From Rostratula benghalensis (taxonomy: Eukaryota; Chordata; Aves; Charadriiformes; Rostratulidae), in contig VXAI01000632.1 of assembly GCA_013399305.1 (NCBI GenBank), positions 107,052 through 171,051 of the forward strand: DNA of 64,000 bases, given 5' to 3'. Both the position numbers and the translations under genes were made by a program. The notes under the pieces were generated by a model. That model was not told the DNA's origin. It did not search any database and saw only the letters and a program-made list of their open reading frames with translations. Shown here in pieces: positions 37,601 to 48,150 of this stretch (its first letter is position 1; every line of letters starts with the position of its first letter).

Positions 37601-40600
37601 ATGCTCTTTCCTTTACCTGATTTAGGGCATCTGAATGTGGGCATCTAAAATCATTAATAGCTTTGAAGCTTTAGTTGCTAGTATGTAACTCTCAAGTGCC
37701 AGCGGTTTATAATTTCCTCAGGTTTTCCAACTTACTACTTGAAAATTGTCAAGCCTGAAGTAAAGCTAGACTTGGAGAACAGCTCAGCTGTGAAGCTGGT
37801 GCTGAAAAGACTGTCCTTGCTTGAGGAAAAAGGGTAGAGCTTGTCTCTGAGGATGCCACCTGATTGCTGGAAGCTCATTTGAAAGGATCTAGAGGGAACT
37901 CTTTAAATACAGTTGTTCTTAATGTCTTTTTGTGACAATTGAGAAACTTTCATAAAATTTCTGGATTTAAAGAGCTGCCTTTTGGTATGGATTGTGTCCT
38001 GTGTGGTCCATTGTAGGTTCAATTGCAAAATTGTTTCCTTCACCACATTGTTTTATTTTGCACCATTCTTGTGTTGTTCTTCTAAAGGCATCTTAACGGT
38101 GTGAAACTCCATATGGACTATGTTAGATAGGCTCTGGCCAACAATCTATTCCTGGTGCCTATAAATGCTAGATCATATGCTAAAGATGAATTTTGAATTG
38201 CTAAGTAGTAATATCTGGATTTTATGTTTTGGTGTTTTTTTTCTTCTCTTCCCACTTAGGTTTGCAACACCTATCCCCCAGAAATAGTGGTGCCTCGAGC
38301 TGCTAATAAGGCAGTGGTGATCGGAAGTTCAAGGTTCAGAAGCAGAGGGCGGATTCCGGTGCTTTCCTACTTGTATAAAGAAAACAATGTTAGTTATTCA
38401 TCATCTTCTATCTTTGTGTGCAGTAAGGGTTCTCCTCCTTGTCCAGTCCCTTTCCTAGTGAAAGGCAAGAATGAGCTAATTATTAATGGAGCATACTAAA
38501 TGCAACACATTTGAGAGCTGTGCTTCTCTTACCAGCTTTGATACTGGTTTGTTCTAAGTCACAGAATAAGCTAAAGACAAACACTTGCGGTGCATCCTGA
38601 GCTGTGCAAAGAGCACAGACTTTGCAAGCTTCCTGTCTGGATACTTTTTTTTTTTTAATCAGCTTTCAGCAATGCCTTCTTATGTGGGTGTTTTTTGTTG
38701 GTTTTTTTTTTTTTTTTTTTAAATCTACTGTTTAGCTATATTAAATAAAATTTTAAGAAGATATGTGTTAACTCAGCTAGATTTTCTGAGGACTCACCCT
38801 GAAATAAATCTCCATTAGCTCAGAATAAGCCAAGGTTTCAAGTTGGGTTTGGTTTTTTTGGTTTGGTTTTGTTTTTTTCTACTGAAAACCAGAATGTAAA
38901 TTTTTAACTCTGCTGTCTCAGCACTGGTTTAGATGCAGATGTTAGGAAATTGCTGTCACAATCAAATTGTTGTTTTCCTGAGGAAGCGTGGCTTGACCTG
39001 GACAACTGTATGGGGTCATACTGGCAGCTATTGCCATTTCCCTAAAGCATGCTCAGTGTCGTTCTGAGCCTGCAGTGGTAACAGCTGATAAGCAAAGTTG
39101 TGAGGGGGAAAAAATAATCAGAAACCAAGTGGAAAATGTGAAAAATACTTACATTTGGGATGCTGATCATCAGGCAGAGCATATCTTACTGCTCTCTACA
39201 ACTCCCTGAAAGGGGATGTAGCCAGGGGAGCTCTTCTCCCAAGTCACAGCCAATGGGACAAGAGGAAACAGCCTCAAGTCATGTCAGGAGAGGTTCCCAT
39301 TAGATATTGGGAACAATTTTGACCCCGAAAGGGTTATTAATGGAATGGAATGGGCTGCCCAGGGCAGGGATTGAGGCACCATCCCTGGAGGTATTTAAAA
39401 GCCAGGTTGCCATAGCGCTTAGAGACATGGGTTAGTGATAGTTTTTATCAGAGTTAGGTTGGTGATTGGACTGGATGATCTTAAAGGCCCCTTCCAACCC
39501 AGACAGTTCTATGATTCTATAGTGGGTATGAGAACACAGCAATGAATTTTGCAGCAGGACTCCTTAGCCTCACTGCTTTCAAGATTCCCAAACTTCTAGC
39601 TTTGAGAGTTATCCCAGTAGTATTTCTGTATGTCCATTTAAGTAGGAATTTTTCTGTGAAAGAACAGGACAGTTAAATCCAAGAGCTTTTTTGGGGCAGT
39701 GCCGTAGAGATGATCTGAAAGCAGAAAACCATGAGTTTCTGTGTGTTGCAGGCTGCCATATGCCGCTGTAGCCAGCCCCTCGCCGGGTTCAGCGCCCGCT
39801 GTCTGGAGGATGAACAAATGCTGCAGGCCATCAGAGAAGCCAACCCTGGGAGCCCCTTCATGTATGTTGTAGACACGAGGCCAAAGGTACCTTCATGGGG
39901 TTTGTGGCTACTTCTAAAGCTTACATCTGAATTAGTAGCGTTGCTTCCAACTCATCCTTTCACAACTCTGCTGATGCATTTTATGCTGCGTTGGGTTAAA
40001 TTGTGTCAGTCCTGAATCAGGGATTCAGTATCGGGCTCCTAGGTCAGTGCCGTGATCTGACAAATGCTTGAGCATAATAAAACTGGAATGCTAGGTGGTG
40101 TCAAGAGTGCTGGCACTGCTGGAGGGTTCTGGGTTGATGCTGGTGTTAAGGATAACCTGAAGGAACTGGCAGTCTTGAAGCTGGTGGAGACAGTGAAGCA
40201 TTTTCTTGCTGAGAGCCAGGTCCTTAATACGTTTTGTTGGAGAGAAGCCTCGGGATTCAGTTCTGCGAGGCTGAAGAGCTTTTATCAGCAGAGCTGGGAA
40301 GAAGTGGGACTCTGTGGAGTCTGATAACAACTGACAGCGCCTCCTTTTTTTTTCTTTGTAAAAATTACACAAATGTTCTCATGATGTGCACCTTGGAGTT
40401 CAAGACAGTTCTGCTCTTCTGGTCTGTGACCACTGTTTGGAGCTAGAACTTTGTGGAAGTGTTTATGTAAGAGGATACTAAAGAAATATTGGCAAAATGA
40501 GGTCTCTAATGGCTGTTGTCTTGAACTGAATTTAGAAACCAATTCAAATTATTGTCTTGTAAGTGTATTGATTGGGAGTGTTGGTATAAGCCAATTGTGA

Positions 40601-43600
40601 CACAGACATTGATTATTTGAAGTAATATTTTTTAAAGTACTGTGATTATTTTAAGATTGAGCTTTCCGAGAACTTGCTTCACTGGTCACATGTTGCAGTT
40701 ACTTCAACTAAATCTGTAGTTTCTACAAAGTATGGCAAGGGCAAGATGGGAAAATGTCTTGGAAACGTTTCACCTATTGCTCTAAATATGTATTTTGGCT
40801 TTTTTGTAGTATGACATATCCTAGAGATAACCTATTCTGTAATTGTATCTACATCTATAGCAGTCATGGCATGCTCTTCTGGTACAGTGTCCAGTGTCAT
40901 AGATGTTCCACTGAAACCTATCATTGATGGCAATTTTTTTGATGGAAAAAGAAGAATTTATAATTAGAAAAATTTATAATTGGCCACATTTCTTCTAACA
41001 CAATGTGTCTTACTCTGAATGGTAGAGCTGAAGCACTAGGATTATTTAATTGTTTTAACAATCTGTATCTGATTCTTCTTTCTCTCTATGGATGCAAATT
41101 TCTCCTCTTTGTAAATTACTTGGGGGGGTGGTGGTGGTGCGGTTTGAGGTGCTCCCTCTTCTGGTTGCTGATAAAAAATTTCCTGGTAGCTCTTGATGTG
41201 TTTTGGGTCACTGTTAGAGCAACTGGCTTCTTTTCTGCAGTTCCAGTTGGCTACTACATTCTTTCTGCTCAACTTTAATATTTCTATGTTTCCCTCAGGT
41301 GACTTTATTTCATCTGTGCATGTATGTCTGTGAAAAACTTTGGAATTCTCTTACTATTTCTATACCACCATGTATGTATGTTACTCATAAAAATGGCTTT
41401 CCTAGTTTTATTTTCATATCCTTCTGCCTCAATCCTTTTATGTAGCTTCTCAGTTAAGGCAGACTCAATGTTTATTTGCCTGTTTTGATGACAGCAATAT
41501 TCTGAAATTGGGCACGGTTTTTATACTGCCTATCCTAAGAAATTCTTAATGAGTCTCTGCACATGACTAATGGACTGGAGACACTGGCATAATTTTGGTG
41601 AAACAGCTGGAAGTAGTGTCTGGGAGGTGGGGAAGTATGTCTGACTGAGTAACAGCTTTGTTCTGTATATTTTCTGGGAGGCTTTTAAAAAAGCAAGGAC
41701 TGGCAAAACACACATTTATTTCTGTGTACTGCTTGTTGTAACTTTGTCTTTCTTTTCTATCCTGTTCCCATTCCCTTCAATTTGACAGTTAAATGCCATG
41801 GCCAACCGAGCTGCTGGGAAGGGTTATGAGAACGAAGATAATTACGATAACATTCGCTTTAAATTTATTGGCATAGAAAACATCCACGTGATGCGCAGCA
41901 GCTTGCAGAAACTCCTGGAAGGTAGGTATGGCCTGTGCAAGTGCCCAGTCTTCATCATCTGTGGTTACTTTAGAACAGAACCTTCTGAACCTGTAAACCC
42001 TACGTGCACGAGTGCGTGTGGACCTGGGTGTTGTGGGGAAAGCAGGTAAGTGAAGTCCATATCGTACTTTGTTCACTGTGGCTGGAACTATTAACATCCA
42101 GCAGGAAAGCATTTTAACAATGTTTTATTTATCGTGCTTAATTTTCTAGTAATTCAAAAATGGCAGCTAATATTTTAGGGGAAAATAAGAAGTGAGGCAG
42201 AAGAAATTCTTACTGAGCTATTGGAGATGGTGAATTGGGCAAATATTTTCCCTAATGCATTTCTGGAGAAGTTCCATTAAAGGCGATGGCCTGGTTTGGA
42301 GCAAACCAGCATACTCTGGATGTGTGGATGCTGCAGATCGTTCTGCTTGGTCCCTGGGCTCGGTTTTCTCCAATGTAATACAAGTGCTGTCATTCAAAAT
42401 AGGAGTTTAATATTTTCATAACCAGCCTAATGGTTGTCTTGCTTCAAAATAGTTAAATAATTGATGTTACCAATTGCTTGTCCGGGTGGCACTGCAGGGT
42501 CTGAGGTGACCTTGGAGAAAAATGAAACTATTCACAAGACCAAGAGATTATCCTGATCACAAGTATAAGTCCTCAGTTGCCTGTTCTTGGCAGAACTATT
42601 TTGTGGTGGAAGAAGAGGCAGAACAAATACCTGTTTACTCCCATATTCTTCTTCAACAGTGATAAAATCTCTCTTGCTGGTGCTTACAGACTACTGAGCT
42701 GTGTTATTGTCTGTATTTTCCGTGCTGGGTTTCAATATAGCATCTGAGTTGCCTGCAAGGTTGGACATGTTATTTCTCTCTCTCTAAATTGGAACTCTCT
42801 GTTCTTCAGATCTTTGTGTTGGTGACTGCTTGTTAGTGGTTGTTAGATGCATATAGTGAGGTAACAAATGGCTAAACACTTTCTTTGTTGGAAAAAAAAC
42901 TCGGCTGAAAAAAAAAGTTACTCTTTTATTTAAAGAGGAGGAAGTTTTCAGATCCTGAAGTTCTCTCCTAACTTAAAGTTTCTGGTTTGTTTGTTCTGGG
43001 TTGCATCCTTTAGACAGGATATTGCTGCTCAGAATCTATCAAGCTCTGTAGCTGCGGAGATGTGATGAGGAGGTGGCACAAAAGAAAGATGTTGTGAAGG
43101 TGTGTCAGCTAATTCCTTTGTTTGTGTTCTGTAGTGTGTGAAATGAAGTCCCCCTCAATGAGCGATTTCCTCACTGGGCTGGAGAACTCGGGGTGGTTAC
43201 GGCACATTAAGGCTGTGATGGATGCAGGCGTCTTTCTTGCCAAGGTAAAGCTGTACTCCATCCAACCTGCAGGTGAATTATAAAAACTATCTATTTGGCT
43301 GTTAGAGACTACTCCAAGGCTGGGAAGTTACCTCTGGAGAGAAAGTGGGAAAATATTACTATTCAGATTGGCCTCAGCTCTCAAAACCAAGCCAGCAGGT
43401 GAAGTAGGTTGCCCAGTAGGTGTTCTAGATGTTCCCTGGGACTGAATGAAATGCTGTAGGGGTTGAGATGTTTTCCTGCTCGCTGTGTTGTGAGAAGCAG
43501 TTATCTGGGCTGTATTTATTATTAGAAGTCGATTGAAACAAATAGAATCACAGAATGTGAATAAATGAATGACCTTTATAAATGCTTCTGTGTAATCGAT

Positions 43601-46600
43601 ATTTAGTAGTACAAAGAACTTGTAACCTTGTGCTTCTTAGTTAGTCTGCTGCTCTGCTCTAAAGAGGGGATTGTTTAGACCAGTGTCTCTTCTCCTGGCT
43701 CTGTGTGAGGCAGGGACTATTAATTTTGATTAGCGAAGGCAGTTTCTGCAGAGCTGGTGGCTTTGCACTAGAGGCAAAAGGAGAGGTCACTAAAGCATGT
43801 GGCAAAGGGCATGCAGGCAACACGTGGCAAGAGTAGCGCCCTGCTGTAAACACCGTCTCTCCTCTCTTAAAAATCTCTCACGTATGAAGCTATTCTGTGT
43901 TTTTCTTCTGCCACCAGTACAAGGGAAGAATGGGATCCAGCCGGGTGGCAGCTGGGCTGAGCTCTTCTAATTTTGCTTAAGACTTTCCTGGTCCCTGTGT
44001 GTTGCATTAATGTTCTTTACTGCTCTACCAAATTTTTCTTCAGAGGAGGGGACTGAGAATTCCTGGCCTTTCAGAAGACTCATCATTCTTAGATCAGAGA
44101 GTCTTTGTTTCTTGACAGCCTGTGTTCCTGACAAGCCACGCTACAGCATTTTATTTTGGTTGGGGTTCCCTGTGGGTTGATGGCCACGTGCCCAGAAATG
44201 GTGCATTTTCATGGTCTGGATGTGAGAAATGACAAATTTTTCCCTTGGGTTTTAGGCCAGTCAGGTGAATGCAGATGAAAGCATCGTGTTTAATTACAGT
44301 AATGAACCTAGAAAGCTGCTAAGCTGTTCTGTCTGGTCTCTCCTCCACAGGCTGTGAAAGATGAAAAAGCCAGCGTGTTAGTCCACTGCTCTGATGGGTG
44401 GGATCGCACGGCGCAGGTCTGCTCCTTGGCCAGCATCCTCTTGGATCCCTTCTACAGGACTTTTAAAGGCTTCATGGTAAGGACACGAATGTTGGAATTT
44501 CAAGAATCAGAAGGGCTTCCTGGATTTGAAATATAAACTGGACCTAATTAAACATTCTAGGCCACTTCCTGGGACAAACAGTAGGTGACCTATATAAAAC
44601 CAGCTTTGATTCTATAAACAAGCTTTAATTGCCCCAAATGGCATGGGCACAAAACAGCAGGGGTAGATTTATAATTCCAAAATCTTTGTTTCCTCAAATG
44701 TCCCCGTGAGAGCTGCTAACGAGACATTTCAGCAAGCAAGGAACGAGAGAAGGATGCAGCTCTGGCAGCAATCCACAAAAAAAAAAGTGATGAAGAAGCT
44801 TGTCCTCTAAAGCTGTTGTAGTGAATGGTCTCTTATCTGATGAGAGCAGGAATTGATCTTTAAATATGACCCAGCAAAACACATAATGGCTTCAGCATCA
44901 GTCATTTGGTTTCTTATGAGACATGCCTTTAAGGAAAATACTGTTTTCTTGTTATTTTCATGTATATATATCTCTATGTCACTGGCATTCTCTTTAAAAG
45001 AGATCTACCCATATAGTTCTTCTGATTTCATCCTGCACTCCTCAACAAGAATATACTACTTATATTCCTATTTGCGTGTAAATTATCTGTTGAATCCCAG
45101 CTGTTAAGATATCAAATTAAATAGCACATAGAGCAATATTAAGCTGTTAATTCTTTTGGCTCAGTGTCTTCATATATTATGATTTTAACAACACAGAAGC
45201 TTTTTCAAAATAGTACTAGATGTGCTTGAAGTAACTCCCATTCCAGCAGTGACATGGTGCTGGTAACTGGATAATTCTAATGTATAAATTGCTGTTAATA
45301 CTTTCATTGGCTTTTGTGGATGAACACATAACAGCAGGGTCAGCAGGTAGCACTGTTATTAAGGTTTTTTTAAGAGTTTAATGCCAAAGGCTTTGTTTTG
45401 CTTTTTCTAAACAAAGTAGTGTTGTTTGTTTGATGGTTGGGGTTTTTTTTTAACCTCTGTTTTGAAACTGCAGGTTCTAATAGAAAAGGAGTGGATTGCA
45501 ATGGGCCACAAGTTCTCACACAGGTAAGAAGAGAATGTTCTCTGGGTAAAGGCTTGCCTGAGAAACTAAGAGTGCTTTCATGTGCTCCTGTAAAAAATTG
45601 AAATGAAAATATATGACGGGAGAGGAGATGTAGAAAGTACTGGAGTTGATGACAAAGCCACTATCTGTTGGGGTTGTTACTTCATCAGTGATTTTTTTTT
45701 TTTTGCTTTACAAAACCATACAGTCTCAAACAAATTGTTAGAATTCTGTTTTCCTACCTGTAAAATTGCATTTCTGTTACATGAGGAGTGCTAATGTTCT
45801 GATGTTCTGGCAAGACTTGTTAACTCTTTTGCTACAGTCTCCTGGAAGAAAATCTCAGCTAATGTTTTTCAGGGCTTTTACCAAGTTCACAGCATCTTTC
45901 CCTTGTTCTGACATAATGGCATAGGCTTAAGGATTCCTGTGAATCCTTATTTATTATGATGCATCCAAGTTGTTATCTTCCATCACTCCTTTTGCTTTAG
46001 AGAAAAGGACATGGTACAGTTCTTCTCATTACTCCTAGAAGATACCCTTGGAGACCAAGTAATGCCACGGGTGGCACACCTTAGCGTAAAGTTGCTGTAA
46101 GATAAACCATGTGGGTTTTTTTCTGACTCTGCAGAATAATTTTTTATTCTAGTAGTAAAGAAAACTTAATGGCAAGGGGATTCTTTATTGGGTGATGTGG
46201 GGTTCAACCCTGTTTTGTTTGCATCTCTCTAGATGTGGCCATCTGTGTGGTGACCCCAAAGAGGTGTCCCCTGTCTTCACTCAGTTTGTTGACTGCGTCT
46301 GGCAGCTCATGCAGCAGTTCCCCTGCACCTTTGAGTTTAATGAGCGCTTCCTTCTTGAAATCCATGACCATGTCTACTCCTGTCAGTTTGGCAACTTCCT
46401 TGGGACCTGTCATAAGGAGCGGGAGGATCTCAAGTGAGTTGGGTGTTTATAGAACCAATGGTCTAGAAGTCACTTTAAATGTCAGAAAAAGAGCAGGTTG
46501 GGCTTGCTTGTGTTTTTAATGTTAATTGTAGGTTGGTTAAGGGTAAGTTGTCCTGACAGATGCTTATGTTCCACAGTGTGAAAAAGAATTCCACACTAAT

Positions 46601-48150
46601 TATATCCCCAAGGACATGTTCTACTCTGGAACATACTACTAACTTGCAGATCCCCCTTTTGGAATGGGCAGCGTCTGTTTTAAATTATATGTTTCTTAGT
46701 GATGTATCTTGTGTCTATGAAATAATTCTCAGCTCCCTCAGTCTAATTCTCCTCCGAACAGCTAGTGTTACTAACCCACTTAAGTTGATTCTTTTTTTTC
46801 TTAGTGATTAGATGTTATTTGTAATTAACAGAATCTTTGAGAAGACCCATTCTCTGTGGCCTTTCCTCTTACAGAAGAAGCAGGAATTGAGAAATCCTTT
46901 GTACAGAGGATTTACAGCTTACAAAGAGCTTCAACCAAACACGTTACCTTTCAGTTTCCAGTAAGTTGCTTGCTTAAGAAGAGGGGGAAGATATTTCTTT
47001 GGTTGTAATGTAGACTGGTAATTCAAGTTTGATAAATTTTCACTGATTAGCATGGTTTGCTTTCTCTTTTCTTGCCCTGTTCGTGAGGTTTTGGTGTGGG
47101 ATGTATAATCGCTTTGACAAAGGAATGCACCCAAAACAGTGTGTTTTGGATCATCTGCTGAGCTGTGTGAGCCAGAAAGTGAAACTGGAGGACAGTGCAT
47201 CTGAACTGGAAAATGTGAGTCCTGAATCTTCATAAAGGTTAAAATTACCTGATGGTTTTAGCAAATACTACTGGGATTGAACATTATTGCTCAACGAGTG
47301 CTTCATTGTGCTGGTCAGAGCTGGGCAAAATGAAGGGTTAAATGACAGTGCTGTAATAAATGGGTTTGATAACACCAAACTCTCATCTGCTTGGTAAAAG
47401 CTGTGCTGGGCCAAGTGCTCTTGTAGGATTGGGATTCTCTAAATAAGGTAGGTGTTAAAAGAACTGGATTTCAACTCCACTCCCAGTAAACCTCAAGGAA
47501 GAGAAGAACTTCTTTGCACTCAGAGCTCTACTTGCAATATCCTTTCTAAGTGGAGTAAAAAGCCCAACAAACGAAACCATAAACAAATGTGAAAAACCCC
47601 TAAAAATGCAGCAGTGGGAATCATCTGAAAATATACCAGTGAGACCTGTTGGTGTCCTTTGGTAGGTTAATGTGAATGCTGAAAACTTTAATTTTATTGA
47701 TACCAATATAATTGTTTAATTAAACATGTAAGGATCTGTGGGTGTGTACTTTGATACTGACTTACAGAGCTGAGAAAGGCCCTGACACAGGACTGTTCCG
47801 TTGATGGTTTCTGTATATTTTTGACATCTGGGAGAATAACGGCTCTCATGAATTATTTTTTTTTTTGGTAGAAACTTCCTTTTCTTGATGGTCCTTTGCC
47901 CAGTGACGCTTGCCCCTTACCTAAAGTAGGACCTGCTGCTTCGAAAACCCCGATGCTCAACACTCCTCAGGGCTACGAGGGGGACCCGCCTCCTGCGTTG
48001 AGCAATGGCGCCGCAGGAGGGGACGAGGATGTTCTCTCAGACGTGGACCAAAGGAACAAAGAGAACCTCTCTCCTCACCAGGACCTCCATGGCGACACCA
48101 TCGAGGTGTTAGACTCTGAGGCGAAGGAGGGAAAGCCTCAGCACCACTGA
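31437..48150 (+). CDS. MTMR8: Myotubularin-related protein 8, whole coding span (14 exons)
   Basis: The 14 coding exons join to 1,887 nt, 628 residues. It is a phosphatase that removes the 3-phosphate from PI3P and PI(3,5)P2, acting in endosome and autophagy control, usually as a complex with MTMR9. Residues 1-105 form the PH-GRAM domain ([18 protein letters not shown]), followed by the myotubularin phosphatase domain to about 505. The CX5R active site is [10 protein letters not shown] with Cys338 and Arg344, both present, so the enzyme should be active; human MTMR8 has its Cys at the same number. [20 protein letters not shown] and GMYNRFDKG are further family blocks. A short heptad-like segment (about 515-538) would serve MTMR9 pairing. 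The tail after residue 540 diverges from human MTMR8 (704 residues) and is shorter. MTMR6 and MTMR7 are the close alternatives, but synteny with ASB12 and AMER1 and sequence favour MTMR8. All splice junctions are GT-AG and keep frame. Confidence 0.97.
33091..33213 (+). CDS. MTMR8: MTMR8 coding exon 2
   Basis: Residues 9-49, the first part of the PH-GRAM domain ([17 protein letters not shown]). Acceptor TATGTTGCAG, donor TGG|GTATGT. Confidence 0.97.
33823..33985 (+). CDS. MTMR8: MTMR8 coding exon 3
   Basis: Residues 50-103 plus one base, the second half of PH-GRAM ([19 protein letters not shown]). Acceptor CTGTTTTTCAG, donor CCAG|GTATTT. Confidence 0.97.
34104..34400 (-). repeat. CR1 LINE 3' end in MTMR8 intron 3
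   Basis: Reversed CR1: it starts with the complement of the terminal CCATTCTGTGATC, then TTCCAACCCCCTGCCCTGGGC, GGGATGGGGCAGCCACAGCT, GGCTCTCACCACCCTCACAG and AGAGTCCCTCTCC. It is inserted antisense to MTMR8, away from the splice sites. Confidence 0.95.
36572..36729 (+). CDS. MTMR8: MTMR8 coding exon 4
   Basis: Residues 104-156 ([14 protein letters not shown], then [15 protein letters not shown]), linking PH-GRAM to the phosphatase domain. Acceptor CTTCTTCCCAG, donor TATGAG|GTAATT. Confidence 0.97.
38260..38388 (+). CDS. MTMR8: MTMR8 coding exon 5
   Basis: Residues 157-199 ([12 protein letters not shown], then [16 protein letters not shown]). Acceptor TTCCCACTTAG, donor AACAAT|GTTAGT, a weaker donor than the others. 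Confidence 0.95.
38702..38720 (+). repeat. T19 homopolymer in MTMR8 intron 5
   Basis: Uninterrupted T run within a T-rich intronic stretch, no retroelement body attached. Confidence 0.9.
39187..39522 (+). repeat. CR1 LINE 3' end in MTMR8 intron 5
   Basis: CTCTCTACAACTCCCTGAAAGG, GTCACAGCCAATGGGACAAG, GGGCTGCCCAGGGCAGGGA, CATCCCTGGAGG and the tail CAGTTCTATGATTCTATAG are CR1 blocks of a different subfamily from the copies at 2.3 and 53.5 kb. It lies about 230 bp upstream of exon 6 in sense orientation. Confidence 0.88.
39752..39886 (+). CDS. MTMR8: MTMR8 coding exon 6
   Basis: Residues 200-244 ([13 protein letters not shown] to [10 protein letters not shown]). Acceptor GTGTGTTGCAG, donor CCAAAG|GTACCT. 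Confidence 0.97.
41789..41921 (+). CDS. MTMR8: MTMR8 coding exon 7
   Basis: Residues 245-288 plus one base ([15 protein letters not shown] to SSLQKLLE), one of the most conserved myotubularin blocks. Acceptor CAATTTGACAG, donor GGAAG|GTAGGT. Confidence 0.97.
43135..43244 (+). CDS. MTMR8: MTMR8 coding exon 8
   Basis: Residues 289-325 ([18 protein letters not shown] to GVFLAK). Acceptor TGTTCTGTAG, donor GCCAAG|GTAAAG. Confidence 0.97.
44351..44476 (+). CDS. MTMR8: MTMR8 coding exon 9 (active site)
   Basis: Residues 326-367. Holds the whole catalytic loop [12 protein letters not shown] with Cys338, Asp340 and Arg344 intact. Acceptor TCTCCTCCACAG, donor TTCATG|GTAAGG. Confidence 0.98.
45474..45523 (+). 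CDS. MTMR8: MTMR8 coding exon 10
   Basis: A 50-nt exon encoding residues 368-383 plus two bases ([16 protein letters not shown]). It is too short to stand out by ORF length but is fixed by frame and family identity. Acceptor AAACTGCAG, donor CACAG|GTAAGA. Confidence 0.96.
46233..46433 (+). CDS. MTMR8: MTMR8 coding exon 11
   Basis: Residues 384-450 ([19 protein letters not shown] to [10 protein letters not shown]). Acceptor GCATCTCTCTAG, donor CTCAA|GTGAGT. Confidence 0.97.
46832..46960 (+). CDS. MTMR8: MTMR8 coding exon 12
   Basis: Residues 451-493 plus two bases ([18 protein letters not shown] to NTLPFSF). Acceptor TGTAATTAACAG has a weak pyrimidine tract; donor TTTCCA|GTAAGT is strong. 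Confidence 0.95.
47088..47214 (+). CDS. MTMR8: MTMR8 coding exon 13
   Basis: Residues 494-536 ([19 protein letters not shown] to ASELEN), ending the phosphatase domain and giving the coiled-coil segment. Acceptor CTGTTCGTGAG is atypical; donor GAAAAT|GTGAGT is strong. Confidence 0.95.
47872..48150 (+). CDS. MTMR8: MTMR8 coding exon 14 (last)
   Basis: Residues 537-628 and the stop TGA at 48148-48150. Acceptor is a T-rich tract then GGTAG. The tail is Pro/Gly/Asp-rich and probably disordered, with KEN at 599-601 in [10 protein letters not shown]. It shows no clear similarity to the human MTMR8 tail. Confidence 0.93.
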   Translation, partial: KLPFLDGPLPSDACPLPKVGPAASKTPMLNTPQGYEGDPPPALSNGAAGGDEDVLSDVDQRNKENLSPHQDLHGDTIEVLDSEAKEGKPQHH

